38,128 bases of DNA from Alphaproteobacteria bacterium. GTDB taxonomy: Bacteria > Pseudomonadota > Alphaproteobacteria > GCA-2731375. The position numbers and the translations under genes are program-made. The stretch spans positions 1 to 38,128 of the forward strand of contig JASLMH010000025.1 of the NCBI GenBank assembly GCA_030746635.1. Direction: 5' to 3'. The number at the start of each line of letters is the position of its first letter. Positions within the stretch are counted from its first letter, which is position 1. The notes beneath the pieces were generated by a model. It had not been told where the DNA came from, searched no databases, and saw nothing but the letters and a program-made list of their open reading frames with translations. This document shows, piece after piece, positions 26,696 through 35,350 of the stretch.

Positions 26696-27514
26696 TTATC
26701 CCCCAAACAGCGCGATCATGCGGGAGGGGGCGGCGTTGGCAACGCTAAGGCTGATAATGCCCAGGGATTCCTTGATCTGATTGGACTGCAGCGCGGCGCT
26801 TTCCGCGGCCATGTCGGCATCGACCAGGTTGCCGATACCGGCGCGCAAGGTGTCGTTCCGGGTCCCCAACAGATCGTTGTGGGTGTCTACTTGCTTGGCC
26901 GAACTGCCCAGGTTGGCCAGTTTGCCGGAGGCATCGGCGATCGCTGCATCCAGGGCGCCTAGCGCGCTGGCGGCGTTGCCCGCGCTATCCAGGGCGAGGC
27001 CGTCGAGACCCAGACCGCCGCTGGACAAATCCTGGGCGCTGACCGTGATGCGGGCGCCATCTTCGTCGCCCAGAACATCCTGATCGGCGGCACCGGCGGC
27101 GATGATATTGGTGCCGGCGAAATCGGCGCTGTCATTGATGGTGGTGATCTGTTCCCGCAGCGCGTCGAAGGCGGAATCCAAGGCGTCGCGGGAGGATTGA
27201 TCCAACCCCTCTTGATTGGCCTGAACCGCCAGGCCTTTCATCTCCACCAGGATGTCGGCGGTCGACTGGCCCGCGGCCAGGGCGACGTCGATGGTGGCGG
27301 AGGCCCGGTCCAGGCCGTCGCGTACGGCTTCCGTGCCGGAGAAGGCTGCCAGCAACCGCTCGGCGACGGCCAGGGTGGCGGCATCGTCCTTGGGCGAATT
27401 GACCTTGTTGCCGCTGGAAATGTGGGACTGGGTCTTGTCCAGGCCGTTGCGGGTGCCCGAAAATCGTTGCAAAGCGATCATCGCGCTGGTGTTGGTATTG
27501 ATGGAATTGATCAT
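26696..27514 (-). CDS. Flagellin (FliC-type) domain protein
   Basis: N-terminal MINSINTNTSAMIALQRFSGTRNGLDKTQSHISSGNKVNSPKDDAATLAVAERL and C-terminal ADMAAESAALQSNQIKESLGIISLSVANAAPSRMIALFGG match the conserved D0/D1 flagellin regions. Confidence 0.92.
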   Translation of the reverse strand: MINSINTNTSAMIALQRFSGTRNGLDKTQSHISSGNKVNSPKDDAATLAVAERLLAAFSGTEAVRDGLDRASATIDVALAAGQSTADILVEMKGLAVQANQEGLDQSSRDALDSAFDALREQITTINDSADFAGTNIIAAGAADQDVLGDEDGARITVSAQDLSSGGLGLDGLALDSAGNAASALGALDAAIADASGKLANLGSSAKQVDTHNDLLGTRNDTLRAGIGNLVDADMAAESAALQSNQIKESLGIISLSVANAAPSRMIALFGG

Positions 27515-27774
27515 GATGCGTCGTCCCTTTCGACGGCCCCGCTGTCCGCTGGCCCTATTCGGGCTGTATGGACCGGTGGCTTTGCGTCCCGCCGTCGCCG
27601 GCGGTTTGCCATTTCGTGGTGCGCTTCCCGCATTCGGCGGGGCACGGTTACGCTAAGCGCAAAACAACAACAAAACGTTAACCCGTGGCGCGCCGCTTGG
27701 TTCTTACGGTTCGGGGTCAAGTTCGGGGTCGCACCGGCCGGCCACCGCCGAGCCGGGTCGGTTCGACCAATACG

Positions 27775-28344
27775 TCAGAGCCGCACCACCTTGCCGTCCG
27801 GTTCGCCCTGGTCCAGTTCGTCGGCCATCTCGAAGCCCCGTCGCAGGGCCTCGAGGTTGAGGTCGAGGAAGGCTTTCGGCGTCCCTTCGCGGACCGCTTC
27901 CCCCACCGCCTGGCGGTCGCAGATGCCGCTCAGGCCGACCAGGGTGCCGAGCGCCACGACGTTGGCGGCGCGATGGCTGCCCAGCGCGATCGCCTCGTCG
28001 GTGAACGGCAGCTGGTGCAGGGTGATATCGCCCTCGGGCGGCTCCGGCACCAGTCGGGCATCGGTCAGCACCAGGGCGCCGGGGGCCATCATGGCCGCCG
28101 AGGGCGCGACGCCGATCTGGTCCAGGGCGATCAGATAGTCGATCGCCGTGACCAGGGGGTAGTCCACCTCGCGGTCGGCGACCACGAGATCGGAATTGCA
28201 GAAGCCGCCGCGCGAGGTCGGCTCGTAGCTTTGCGATTGCGCCGCCCGCTTGCCGTCCAGCACGACGGCCTGAAACAGCAACCGGCCGCTCAGGATCAGG
28301 CCCTGGCCGCCGCTGCCGGCGAAGCGGATTTCCAGCTTACTCAT
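27775..28344 (-). CDS. 2-oxoacid:acceptor oxidoreductase gamma subunit (KorC-like)
   Basis: MSKLEIRFAGSGGQGLILSGRLLFQAVVLDGKRAAQSQSYEPTSRGGFCNSDLVVADREVDYPLV; POR gamma domain with GSGGQG. Confidence 0.93.
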   Translation of the reverse strand: MSKLEIRFAGSGGQGLILSGRLLFQAVVLDGKRAAQSQSYEPTSRGGFCNSDLVVADREVDYPLVTAIDYLIALDQIGVAPSAAMMAPGALVLTDARLVPEPPEGDITLHQLPFTDEAIALGSHRAANVVALGTLVGLSGICDRQAVGEAVREGTPKAFLDLNLEALRRGFEMADELDQGEPDGKVVRL

Positions 28345-29189
28345 GCGCCGGCCTTGCCGCCGTTGGCGACGCCGTCGGCATGGCGGCGATAGGTCTCGCC
28401 GTATTCCGGCCGCTCGTTGCGCGCCAGCACGCCGGTTAGCAAACGGTTGGGCCGGAACGGCTGGTCGGCGACATTTCCATAGGCCTCGGGGCGCATGTCG
28501 CTCTTCTGGCTCAACACCATCTCGGCCGATTCACCCAGGTCGTTCTTGCGCCCGTAGATCTCGGTGCAGTCGGAGATCACCTCGAGGAAGGAAAAGCCGG
28601 GATATTCCAATCCCTGCTTGATCAGGTTCCGCAACGCCGGGGTCTGCATGGTGACCTCGCGCCCGACCAGCCCGGCGCCGGCCGCCTCGGCCAGTTGGCA
28701 GGCATCGAACGCCGGTTCCGTATTGCCGGCCGGGGTGGTCGTGGTCAGGCGGGTTTCCGCCGTGGTCGGCGAGACCTGGCCGCCGGTCATGCCGTAGACC
28801 TCGTTGTTGAGCATCAGGCAGGTCAGGTCCAGGTTGCGGCGGCAGGCATGGATCAGGTGATTGCCGCCGATCGCCAGGCAGTCGCCGTCGCCGGTGATGA
28901 CGATGACCTTCAGATCGGGCCGGGCCAGCTTCAGGCCGGTGGCGAAGGCCAGCGGCCGACCATGGGTGACGTGGTAGGTGTTGGCGTCGATATAGCCCCC
29001 GACCCGGCCCGAGCAGCCGATGCCCGAGACGATGGCCAGCTCGTCCTTCTCGATACCCAACTCGTGCACCGCCCACAACAGCGCCCGCAAGGCGATGCCG
29101 TGGCCGCAGCCCGGACACATGAAGTGCGGCATCAAATCCAGCCGCAGATAGTCGCGGATTTCGAAGCCGGCGGGATTTGTCTCAGTCAT
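28341..29189 (-). CDS. 2-oxoacid:ferredoxin oxidoreductase beta (TPP-binding) subunit (KorB-like)
   Basis: YLRLDLMPHFMCPGCGHGIALRALLWAV...GIGCSGRVGGYIDANTYHVTHGRPLAFATGLKLARPDLKVIVITGDGDCLAIGGNHLIHACRRNLDLTCLMLNNEVYGMTGGQVSPTT. Confidence 0.95.
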   Translation of the reverse strand: MTETNPAGFEIRDYLRLDLMPHFMCPGCGHGIALRALLWAVHELGIEKDELAIVSGIGCSGRVGGYIDANTYHVTHGRPLAFATGLKLARPDLKVIVITGDGDCLAIGGNHLIHACRRNLDLTCLMLNNEVYGMTGGQVSPTTAETRLTTTTPAGNTEPAFDACQLAEAAGAGLVGREVTMQTPALRNLIKQGLEYPGFSFLEVISDCTEIYGRKNDLGESAEMVLSQKSDMRPEAYGNVADQPFRPNRLLTGVLARNERPEYGETYRRHADGVANGGKAGA

Positions 29190-30321
29190 CGGCGGCCATC
29201 TCCTCGATCCGGCGGGCGATCTGGGAGGGCTCGATCGGTTGGCCGTCGACCCGGTTCAGCCCCGCCACCCTGACCTCGTCGCGGCAAATCCGTTCCACCT
29301 CCAACACCAGTTGCCCGGCGTTCATCTCCGGCACCAGCACCGATCGGGCCTGGTCGGCGGCCGTCCGCAAGGCCTGCTCGGGGAAGGGCCACAGGGTAAT
29401 CGGCCGGAACAGGCCGGCGGCGATGCCTCGTTCGCGGGCCTGGCGCACCGCCCGGCGGGCCGCCCGGGCGCTGATGCCGTAGGCAACCACCAGCACTTCG
29501 GCGTCCTTGGTGTCGTGGCATTCGAAGGCCTCGATGTCCTGGCCGTGTTGATCCAGCTTGCCCAGCAGGCGGTCCATGACCCGAGTCACGGTGTCGGGAT
29601 CCTGGGTCGGAAAGCCGTCCTCGGCATGGGTCAGGCCGGTGGTATGTGTGCGATGGCCGTCGCCCGGCCGGGTCATGGCGGGAATGCCGTCCGCGCCGGC
29701 GGCGTAGGGTTGATAGCCGTCGTCGCCGTTGGCCCAGCGGCGTTCGACCAGGTCCAGGCTGCCGGCCGCCGGCAGTTCGATCGGCTCCAGCAGATGGGCG
29801 ATCACCTGATCGAACAGCACCATCACCGGCACCCGGTAGCGTTCCGAGAGGTTGAAGGCGCGGATCGTCTGGTCATGGATCTCCTTGACCGAGGCCGGGG
29901 CCAGGGCGATCAGCGGGTGGTCGCCGTGGCTGCCCCAGCGCGCCTGCATGATGTCGGATTGGGCCGGTCGGGTCGGCATGCCGGTGGACGGGCCGCCGCG
30001 CATCACGTTGGCGATGACGCAGGGTATCTCGGCCATCGAGGCCAGGCCGATATTCTCCTGTTTCAGGGAAAACCCCGGGCCGGAGGTCGCGGTCATCGAT
30101 TTGACGCCGCCGGCCGAGGCGCCCAGCACCGCCGCCATCGAGGCGATCTCGTCCTCCATCTGCACGAAGGTGCCGCCGACCAGGGGCAGCTCGCGCGACA
30201 TCCGTTCGGCGATTTCCGACGACGGGGTGATCGGGTAGCCGGCGAAAAACCGGCAGCCGGCGGCGATCGCGCCCAGGGCGCAGGCATGGTTGCCGTGCAG
30301 GTTTGCCATTCCGGCGGTCAT
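29182..30321 (-). CDS. 2-oxoacid:acceptor oxidoreductase alpha subunit (KorA-like)
   Basis: MANLHGNHACALGAIAAGCRFFAGYPITPSSEIAERMSRELPLVGGTFVQMEDEIASMAAVLGASAGGVKSMTATSGPGFSLKQENIGLASMAEIPCVIANVMRGGPSTGMPT. Confidence 0.95.
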   Translation of the reverse strand: MTAGMANLHGNHACALGAIAAGCRFFAGYPITPSSEIAERMSRELPLVGGTFVQMEDEIASMAAVLGASAGGVKSMTATSGPGFSLKQENIGLASMAEIPCVIANVMRGGPSTGMPTRPAQSDIMQARWGSHGDHPLIALAPASVKEIHDQTIRAFNLSERYRVPVMVLFDQVIAHLLEPIELPAAGSLDLVERRWANGDDGYQPYAAGADGIPAMTRPGDGHRTHTTGLTHAEDGFPTQDPDTVTRVMDRLLGKLDQHGQDIEAFECHDTKDAEVLVVAYGISARAARRAVRQARERGIAAGLFRPITLWPFPEQALRTAADQARSVLVPEMNAGQLVLEVERICRDEVRVAGLNRVDGQPIEPSQIARRIEEMAADD

Positions 30322-31263
30322 CTAGGCGTTGGCCTCGGCGAGATTGTCGTGATGCACGGCGATGGCGAAATCCGGGCACAGCCATTCGCAAATCCGGCAG
30401 CCGGTGCAGGCGTCGGGGTCCTTCAGCCGCACGATCTGTTGCTCGTCCAGCTCCAGGCACCGCTCGGGGCACAATTTCACGCAGATGTCGCAGCTCTTGC
30501 ACCACTCGGCGGTGATCTCCAGCCGCACGTCGATGTCGGGCTGGATTGGTGGCGGTGCCAGTTCCGGCGCCAGGCCGGCCGGCCCCGCCGGGTCCTGGCG
30601 GGCTTTCTCGACCCAGTCCCGGCCCAGCAGGAAGGCCTGGCGGTTGATCTCCTCCGTCCCCTTGGGCACGAACTGGTTCAGCACCGACAGCCAGTCGTCG
30701 AGGGGGAAATCCAGGGTCGCCGACAGGGTGCCCAGCAGGATGGTGTTGCCGGCCCGGGCGTTGCCCAGTTCCTCGGCCATGCGGCCGGCGTCCAGGGCGA
30801 AGCCGTCGGAGACCCGGCCGATGATCTCGGCCGGCGTTTCGGTGGCATAGGCCATGTCGGCGCCGAACTGCCGATTGCGGCAGGCGAAGGGCGGGATCAC
30901 CTGCTGGGTATCGGCGATGAAGACGCCGCTTTCGGGTCGCAGGAACGGCAGCCAGCGCACCCCTTCGGCCCATTCCATGGCGATCAGTACGTCGGCCTCG
31001 CCCATCGGAATGGTCGGCGACCAGACCTGGGCGCCGTAGCGGACATGGCTGAAGACCACGCCGCCGCGCTTGGCCATGCCGTGGACCTCGCTCTGCTTGA
31101 CCTGCATGCCCTGGGTCTGACAGAGCAGCGCCAGCACCTTGGAAATCATGATCACGCCCTGGCCGCCGACGCCGACGATCAGGACGTTGCGGGTACGCGG
31201 ATCGGCGACGGCGCCCGGCTGTTGCCGTTCGCCGACTTCGGCGCTCGCTGTATCCGTGGTCAT
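30322..31263 (-). CDS. Indolepyruvate oxidoreductase beta-like (IorB/POR gamma) domain fused to a C-terminal 2x[4Fe-4S] KorD-like ferredoxin domain
   Basis: N-terminal VLIVGVGGQGVIMISKVLALLCQTQGMQVKQSEVHGMAKRGGVVFSHVRYG (IorB); C-terminal EWCKSCDICVKLCPERCLELDEQQIVRLKDPDACTGCRICEWLCPDFAIAVHHD (two CxxCxxCxxxCP motifs). Start ATG 31263. Confidence 0.92.
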   Translation of the reverse strand: MTTDTASAEVGERQQPGAVADPRTRNVLIVGVGGQGVIMISKVLALLCQTQGMQVKQSEVHGMAKRGGVVFSHVRYGAQVWSPTIPMGEADVLIAMEWAEGVRWLPFLRPESGVFIADTQQVIPPFACRNRQFGADMAYATETPAEIIGRVSDGFALDAGRMAEELGNARAGNTILLGTLSATLDFPLDDWLSVLNQFVPKGTEEINRQAFLLGRDWVEKARQDPAGPAGLAPELAPPPIQPDIDVRLEITAEWCKSCDICVKLCPERCLELDEQQIVRLKDPDACTGCRICEWLCPDFAIAVHHDNLAEANA

Positions 31264-33071
31264 TGTTCCACCGGCTGGATGCAATCGGAGGGGCAGACCT
31301 GGGCGCACAGGGTGCAGCCGATGCAGGCGACCTCGTCGATCTTGACCTTGTGGTGGCCGTCATACATCCCCTCCGACCAAGTGATGGCCGGGCAGCCCAG
31401 GTTCATGCAGGCCTGGCAGGCGACACAGCCGGCGGCCTGAACCGTCAGGGCCGGCCCCCTGATCTTCACCGGATCCAGGACACAGGGCCGGTCCGAGATC
31501 ACCACCGCGACGCCCTTGTACTGTGCTGCTTCCCGCATGGTCTGGTACAGCCCGCCCAGGTCGTAGGAATCCACCTTGCGGAGCCATTTGACGCCGACGG
31601 CCTGGCAGATCTGCTCGAAATCGACCTGATGCGCTTCCTCGCCGCGCAGGTTCCTGCCGGTGCCGGGATGGTCCTGGCCGCCGGTCATGGCGGTGATCTT
31701 GTTGTCCAGGATCAGCACGGTGATGTCGACGTTGGAGTAGACGGCGTCGATCAGGGGCGGAATGCCGGAATGCAGGAAAGTGGAATCGCCGATGGTCGCG
31801 ACGATCGGTTTGGTCTCCGTGCCCGCCTTGGCCATGCCGACCGCGTTGCCGATGCTGGCGCCCATGCAGACGTTGGTGTCGATCGAGCGCAGCGGTTCCA
31901 CCGCCGCCAGGGTGTAGCAGCCGATGTCGCCGGCGACCCGGGCATCCAGCGCCCGCAAGGCCATGTAGCCGCCGGTGTGGGGGCAGCCGGCGCACAGCAC
32001 CGGCGGCCGCATGATCGGCCTGACGTTCCATTCATGCGTCGCCGAGGGGGCTTCCGCCAGGCCGGCCTTGGCCAGTCCGGCGCGCACCACTTCGGGCGAG
32101 AATTCGCCGACCCGTGGGAAGAAGGCCTTGCCCTCGACCTTGATGCCCAGGGCCAGCACCGCGGCTTCGATGAACGGCTCCAATTCCTCGACCACCAGGA
32201 CCCGGTCGACGCTGTCGCAGAACTCCCGCACCGTCTTCTCCGCCAACGGGTACGAGGCGGCCAGTTTCAGCACGCTGGCCCCGGGCGCCACTTCCTTGAC
32301 GTAGGGGTAGGAGGTGCCGTTGGTGATGATGCCGAAGCTGCCGTCGCCCCGGTCCCAGCGGGTCAGCGGCGATTGCTCGAAGTAGGCCCGCAGCTTCTCC
32401 TCGCGCTCGATGACCAGGGGATGACGTGCCCGGGCGACCGCCGGCAGGGTGACGTTCTTATTCGGATCCTCGATGAACGGCTTGTCTTCCGGCACGGTCC
32501 TGGTGCCGATGACCACCGGGCTGCGGGTGTGCGACAGCCGCGTCGTGGCGCGCACGATCACTGCGGTATCGAACTCCTCGCTCAACTCGTAGGCCAGGCG
32601 GGTGAAGTCCAGCGCCTCCTGGGCGTCGGCTGGTTCCAGCACCGGGATGTTGGCGAGCCGGCAGAACAGCCGGGTGTCCTGTTCGTTCTGCGAGCTGTGG
32701 ATGCCCGGGTCGTCGCAGACCGCGATCACCAGGCCGCCGTTGACGCCGATATAGGTCTGCGACATCACAGAGTCGGCGGCGACGTTCAGGCCGACATGCT
32801 TCATCGCCGCAAGGGCGCGAACGCCTTGGAACGAGGCGCCGATGGCGACGTCGGTGGCGACCTTCTCGTTGGTCGACCATTCGGCGTTGATCTCGGCCGC
32901 GTCGTAGCCGGCCAGGCTCTCGAGGATTTCGGTGCTGGGCGTGCCCGGATAGGCCGAGGCCACCTTGACGCCGGCCTCCCAGGCGCCACGGGCGATCGCC
33001 TCGTTGCCCGTCAGCGGACGGGCCCGGACTTCCGTTCGTTCGTCGGCCTGCGCCGCTTCCGGCCTGCTCAT
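31260..33071 (-). CDS. iorA: Indolepyruvate ferredoxin oxidoreductase alpha subunit (IorA-like)
   Basis: LTGNEAIARGAWEAGVKVASAYPGTPSTEILESLA...RPPVLCAGCPHTGGYMALRAL...GDIGCYTL...MTGGQDHPGTG...C-terminal ferredoxin CVACQACMNLGCPAI...CIGCTLCAQVCPSDCI. Start ATG 33071. Confidence 0.94.
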   Translation of the reverse strand: MSRPEAAQADERTEVRARPLTGNEAIARGAWEAGVKVASAYPGTPSTEILESLAGYDAAEINAEWSTNEKVATDVAIGASFQGVRALAAMKHVGLNVAADSVMSQTYIGVNGGLVIAVCDDPGIHSSQNEQDTRLFCRLANIPVLEPADAQEALDFTRLAYELSEEFDTAVIVRATTRLSHTRSPVVIGTRTVPEDKPFIEDPNKNVTLPAVARARHPLVIEREEKLRAYFEQSPLTRWDRGDGSFGIITNGTSYPYVKEVAPGASVLKLAASYPLAEKTVREFCDSVDRVLVVEELEPFIEAAVLALGIKVEGKAFFPRVGEFSPEVVRAGLAKAGLAEAPSATHEWNVRPIMRPPVLCAGCPHTGGYMALRALDARVAGDIGCYTLAAVEPLRSIDTNVCMGASIGNAVGMAKAGTETKPIVATIGDSTFLHSGIPPLIDAVYSNVDITVLILDNKITAMTGGQDHPGTGRNLRGEEAHQVDFEQICQAVGVKWLRKVDSYDLGGLYQTMREAAQYKGVAVVISDRPCVLDPVKIRGPALTVQAAGCVACQACMNLGCPAITWSEGMYDGHHKVKIDEVACIGCTLCAQVCPSDCIQPVEQ

Positions 33072-33136
33072 CGCGTCATCCCCATAAATACGGCCAATGG
33101 CCCGCCGCCGGACTGGACGGAGGGCCAAGCCATGGA

Positions 33137-33178
33137 ATTATGCTGCAATGCGATATGACGTTTGTTGATTTGGGTCAA
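33137..33178 (-). promoter_or_regulatory. FNR/Anr-type box TTGATTTGGGTCAA (33165-33178) plus -10-like CATAAT (33142-33137) driving iorA
   Basis: Box matches TTGAT-N4-ATCAA at 9/10 positions. With the start site placed 7 nt past the -10 element (about 33130), the box is centred at -41.5, the class II FNR activator position. Confidence 0.7.
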
Positions 33179-33220
33179 GGAAATCGGTCGAAAAGGGCCC
33201 GGCTAGATTCCCGGTGGGCG

Positions 33221-33237
33221 TGGGGCGAAACGCCCCA
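33221..33237 (-). terminator. Hairpin TGGGGCG-AAA-CGCCCCA downstream of the histidine kinase; possible terminator without U-tract
   Basis: Perfect 7-bp stem, 3-nt loop between the kinase stop (33257) and the iorA promoter. Confidence 0.35.
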
Positions 33238-33256
33238 ACAGGCGGCCCGGGAACCG

Positions 33257-35242
33257 CTAATCGGCCGCTCGGATCCGTTCCGCCGGGAACCAGATCTGGG
33301 CGGTGGTGCCCTGGCCGGGCTGGCTGGCGATCGTCAGGCCGCCCTGGTGCGACTCCGCCAGCGCCTTGGCCAAGGGCAGGCCCAGCCCGGTGCCCTGGTG
33401 CGTGCGGTTGAGGGCGCCGTCGATCTGGCCGAAGGTGGACAGCGCCTTGGGGATGTCATGTTCGGCGATGCCGATGCCGCTGTCGGCGACGTCGATCCCC
33501 ATGCCGTCGCCTGGTCGGTGCCGCACGGAGACGGTGATCCGGCCGCCGGCCGGGGTGAATTTCACGGCGTTCGACAACAGATTGAGCAGGATTTGTTTGA
33601 CCATCCTCTCATCGCCCCACAGGCGCGGCAGTTCCGGCGGTACCTGGAAGGTCATGTGCAGTTGGGCTTCGTCGACCTTGGCCTTGATCATGTTGGCGCA
33701 GGAACCGACGATCTGGTCGACCTCCAAGTCCTTCTCCAGCAGTTCGGCCCGCCCGGACTCGATCTTCGAGATGTCGAGGATGTCGTTGATCACATCCAGC
33801 AGATGTTCGCCCGACTTCACGACGTAGCCGACCTGCTCCTTCTGCTTGTCGTTCAATTCGCCATGGATGCCCAGGCCCAGCATCTGCGAGAAGCCGATGA
33901 TGGCGTTCAGCGGCGTGCGCAATTCATGGCTCATGTTGGCGAGGAACTCGGTCTTCGCCCGGTCGGCGAACTCGGCCTGCTCCTTGGCTTCCCGCAGACC
34001 CTTTTCCGCCCGCTTTCGCTCGGTTATGTCGGCCATGATCAACAGGAAGCCGCCGTCGGCCGTTCGATGTTCCCTGACCTCGACGGTGGCGCCGTCGCGG
34101 GTCAGTTCCAGCGGATCGCTGGGTTCGCGATGGCGGGCCAGGCGCTCGGCGAGCCAGTCCTCTTCCCGTCCGATGGCCTCGGCGATCATGCCGCGATCGA
34201 GCTGATCGCGCAGCATGTCCTCGAACCGGACGCCCGGCGCGATCATTTCGTCGACCGCGCTGGACAGCTCGCGATAGGGTTCGTTGTAGACCGCCAGGCG
34301 ATCCTGTTCATCGAAGAAGGCCAAGCCGACCGGCGCGTTCTCGACCGCGTTGCGGAAGCGGTCCTCGCTTTCGCGCCAGGCCCGCTCGGCGCGTTTCCAA
34401 TCCGTGATGTCGCGGGCGACCACCAGCATGGCGTCCTGGCCGTCAACCTCGATGCGCTCGGCGGAAATCAGGAAATCGTCGACGCCGCCGGACGGCGAAC
34501 GCAGTTTGACCTCGACCCCCTCGACCGAGTCCCGCCGGCGCACCGCGTCGATGATGGCCTGGCGGTCGGCACCGTCCATCCACAGGCCAAGTTCGCGCGC
34601 CGTTCGGCCAACCACCCGGTCTTTGCTCAGCTCGTAATATTCCAGAAAGCGTTGATTGACGTCCAGGTATCGGCCGTCCGCCAGGGTCGAAATGGTCATC
34701 GTCTCCGGATTGGCGTGGAACGCCTTGGCGAACCATTCCTCCGCGCGGGCTCGCTGGGTGATATCGGTAATGACGCCCAGCAGCCGCAACCGACCGTCCA
34801 GCATGACCATCTCGACCGAAGACAGGACGGTCAGGACACGGCCGTCCTTGGTGCGCATCAGGGACTCGAAATTCCTCAGGTGGCCTTGCTTTTCCAGTTG
34901 CTGGATCGCCCGTTGCCGTTCCGCCGGCACGACCCAGACGCCGAGATCGAGCACTCTCCTGCCGATGACCTCGTCGCGCGCATAGCCCATCGTCGCGCAC
35001 CAGACATCGTTGACGTCGACGCAGCGGCCGGTTTCGATGTCGGTGACGGCGATGCCGTTCGGGCTGGCCTGAAACAGTTTGCTGTTGCGCAGGCCGGCGC
35101 TGGTCAGTTCGGTGTCCGCCGCTTCATGGCCGGCCAGGGCCTCGAGTTCCCGCAGCCGGCGCTGCAGCCGGCCGAATTCGTCCAGCAACTCCTCGCGCGA
35201 TGCTTCCGATGGCCAGCGCCGCGCCGTGTCGTCGACGGTCAT
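33257..35242 (-). CDS. Multi-PAS-domain sensor histidine kinase, apparently soluble
   Basis: PAS segments (LFQASPNGIAVTDIETGRCVDVND..., ISTLADGRYLDVNQRFLEYY..., VGLAFFDEQDRLAVYNEPYREL...), HisKA MSHELRTPLNAIIGFSQML, HATPase GTGLGLPLAKALAESHQG. No hydrophobic TM segment seen. Confidence 0.93.
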   Translation of the reverse strand: MTVDDTARRWPSEASREELLDEFGRLQRRLRELEALAGHEAADTELTSAGLRNSKLFQASPNGIAVTDIETGRCVDVNDVWCATMGYARDEVIGRRVLDLGVWVVPAERQRAIQQLEKQGHLRNFESLMRTKDGRVLTVLSSVEMVMLDGRLRLLGVITDITQRARAEEWFAKAFHANPETMTISTLADGRYLDVNQRFLEYYELSKDRVVGRTARELGLWMDGADRQAIIDAVRRRDSVEGVEVKLRSPSGGVDDFLISAERIEVDGQDAMLVVARDITDWKRAERAWRESEDRFRNAVENAPVGLAFFDEQDRLAVYNEPYRELSSAVDEMIAPGVRFEDMLRDQLDRGMIAEAIGREEDWLAERLARHREPSDPLELTRDGATVEVREHRTADGGFLLIMADITERKRAEKGLREAKEQAEFADRAKTEFLANMSHELRTPLNAIIGFSQMLGLGIHGELNDKQKEQVGYVVKSGEHLLDVINDILDISKIESGRAELLEKDLEVDQIVGSCANMIKAKVDEAQLHMTFQVPPELPRLWGDERMVKQILLNLLSNAVKFTPAGGRITVSVRHRPGDGMGIDVADSGIGIAEHDIPKALSTFGQIDGALNRTHQGTGLGLPLAKALAESHQGGLTIASQPGQGTTAQIWFPAERIRAAD

Positions 35243-35350
35243 GGCGTTGTTCCGTGGCGGCGGGAAGTTGTCACCTGCTGCCGTATTCTCATTGTTTCAC
35301 AGACGTTTGGTGAAAGGTAAATTCGATTGCACGGTAATATTTCGCCGGCG

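Noticed and set aside
27709-27730. Direct repeat GTTCGGGGTCAA-GTTCGGGGTC
   Set aside because: Only two short copies in the korC/flagellin spacer; too small to call a repeat element or operator.
29239-31440. 733-aa plus-strand ORF opposite korA/iorB
   Set aside because: Antisense shadow ORF in high-GC DNA.
31263-33158. 631-aa plus-strand ORF opposite iorA
   Set aside because: Antisense shadow ORF; iorA motifs on the minus strand are decisive.
33140-35320. 726-aa plus-strand ORF opposite the histidine kinase
   Set aside because: Antisense shadow of a multi-PAS kinase with unambiguous motifs.
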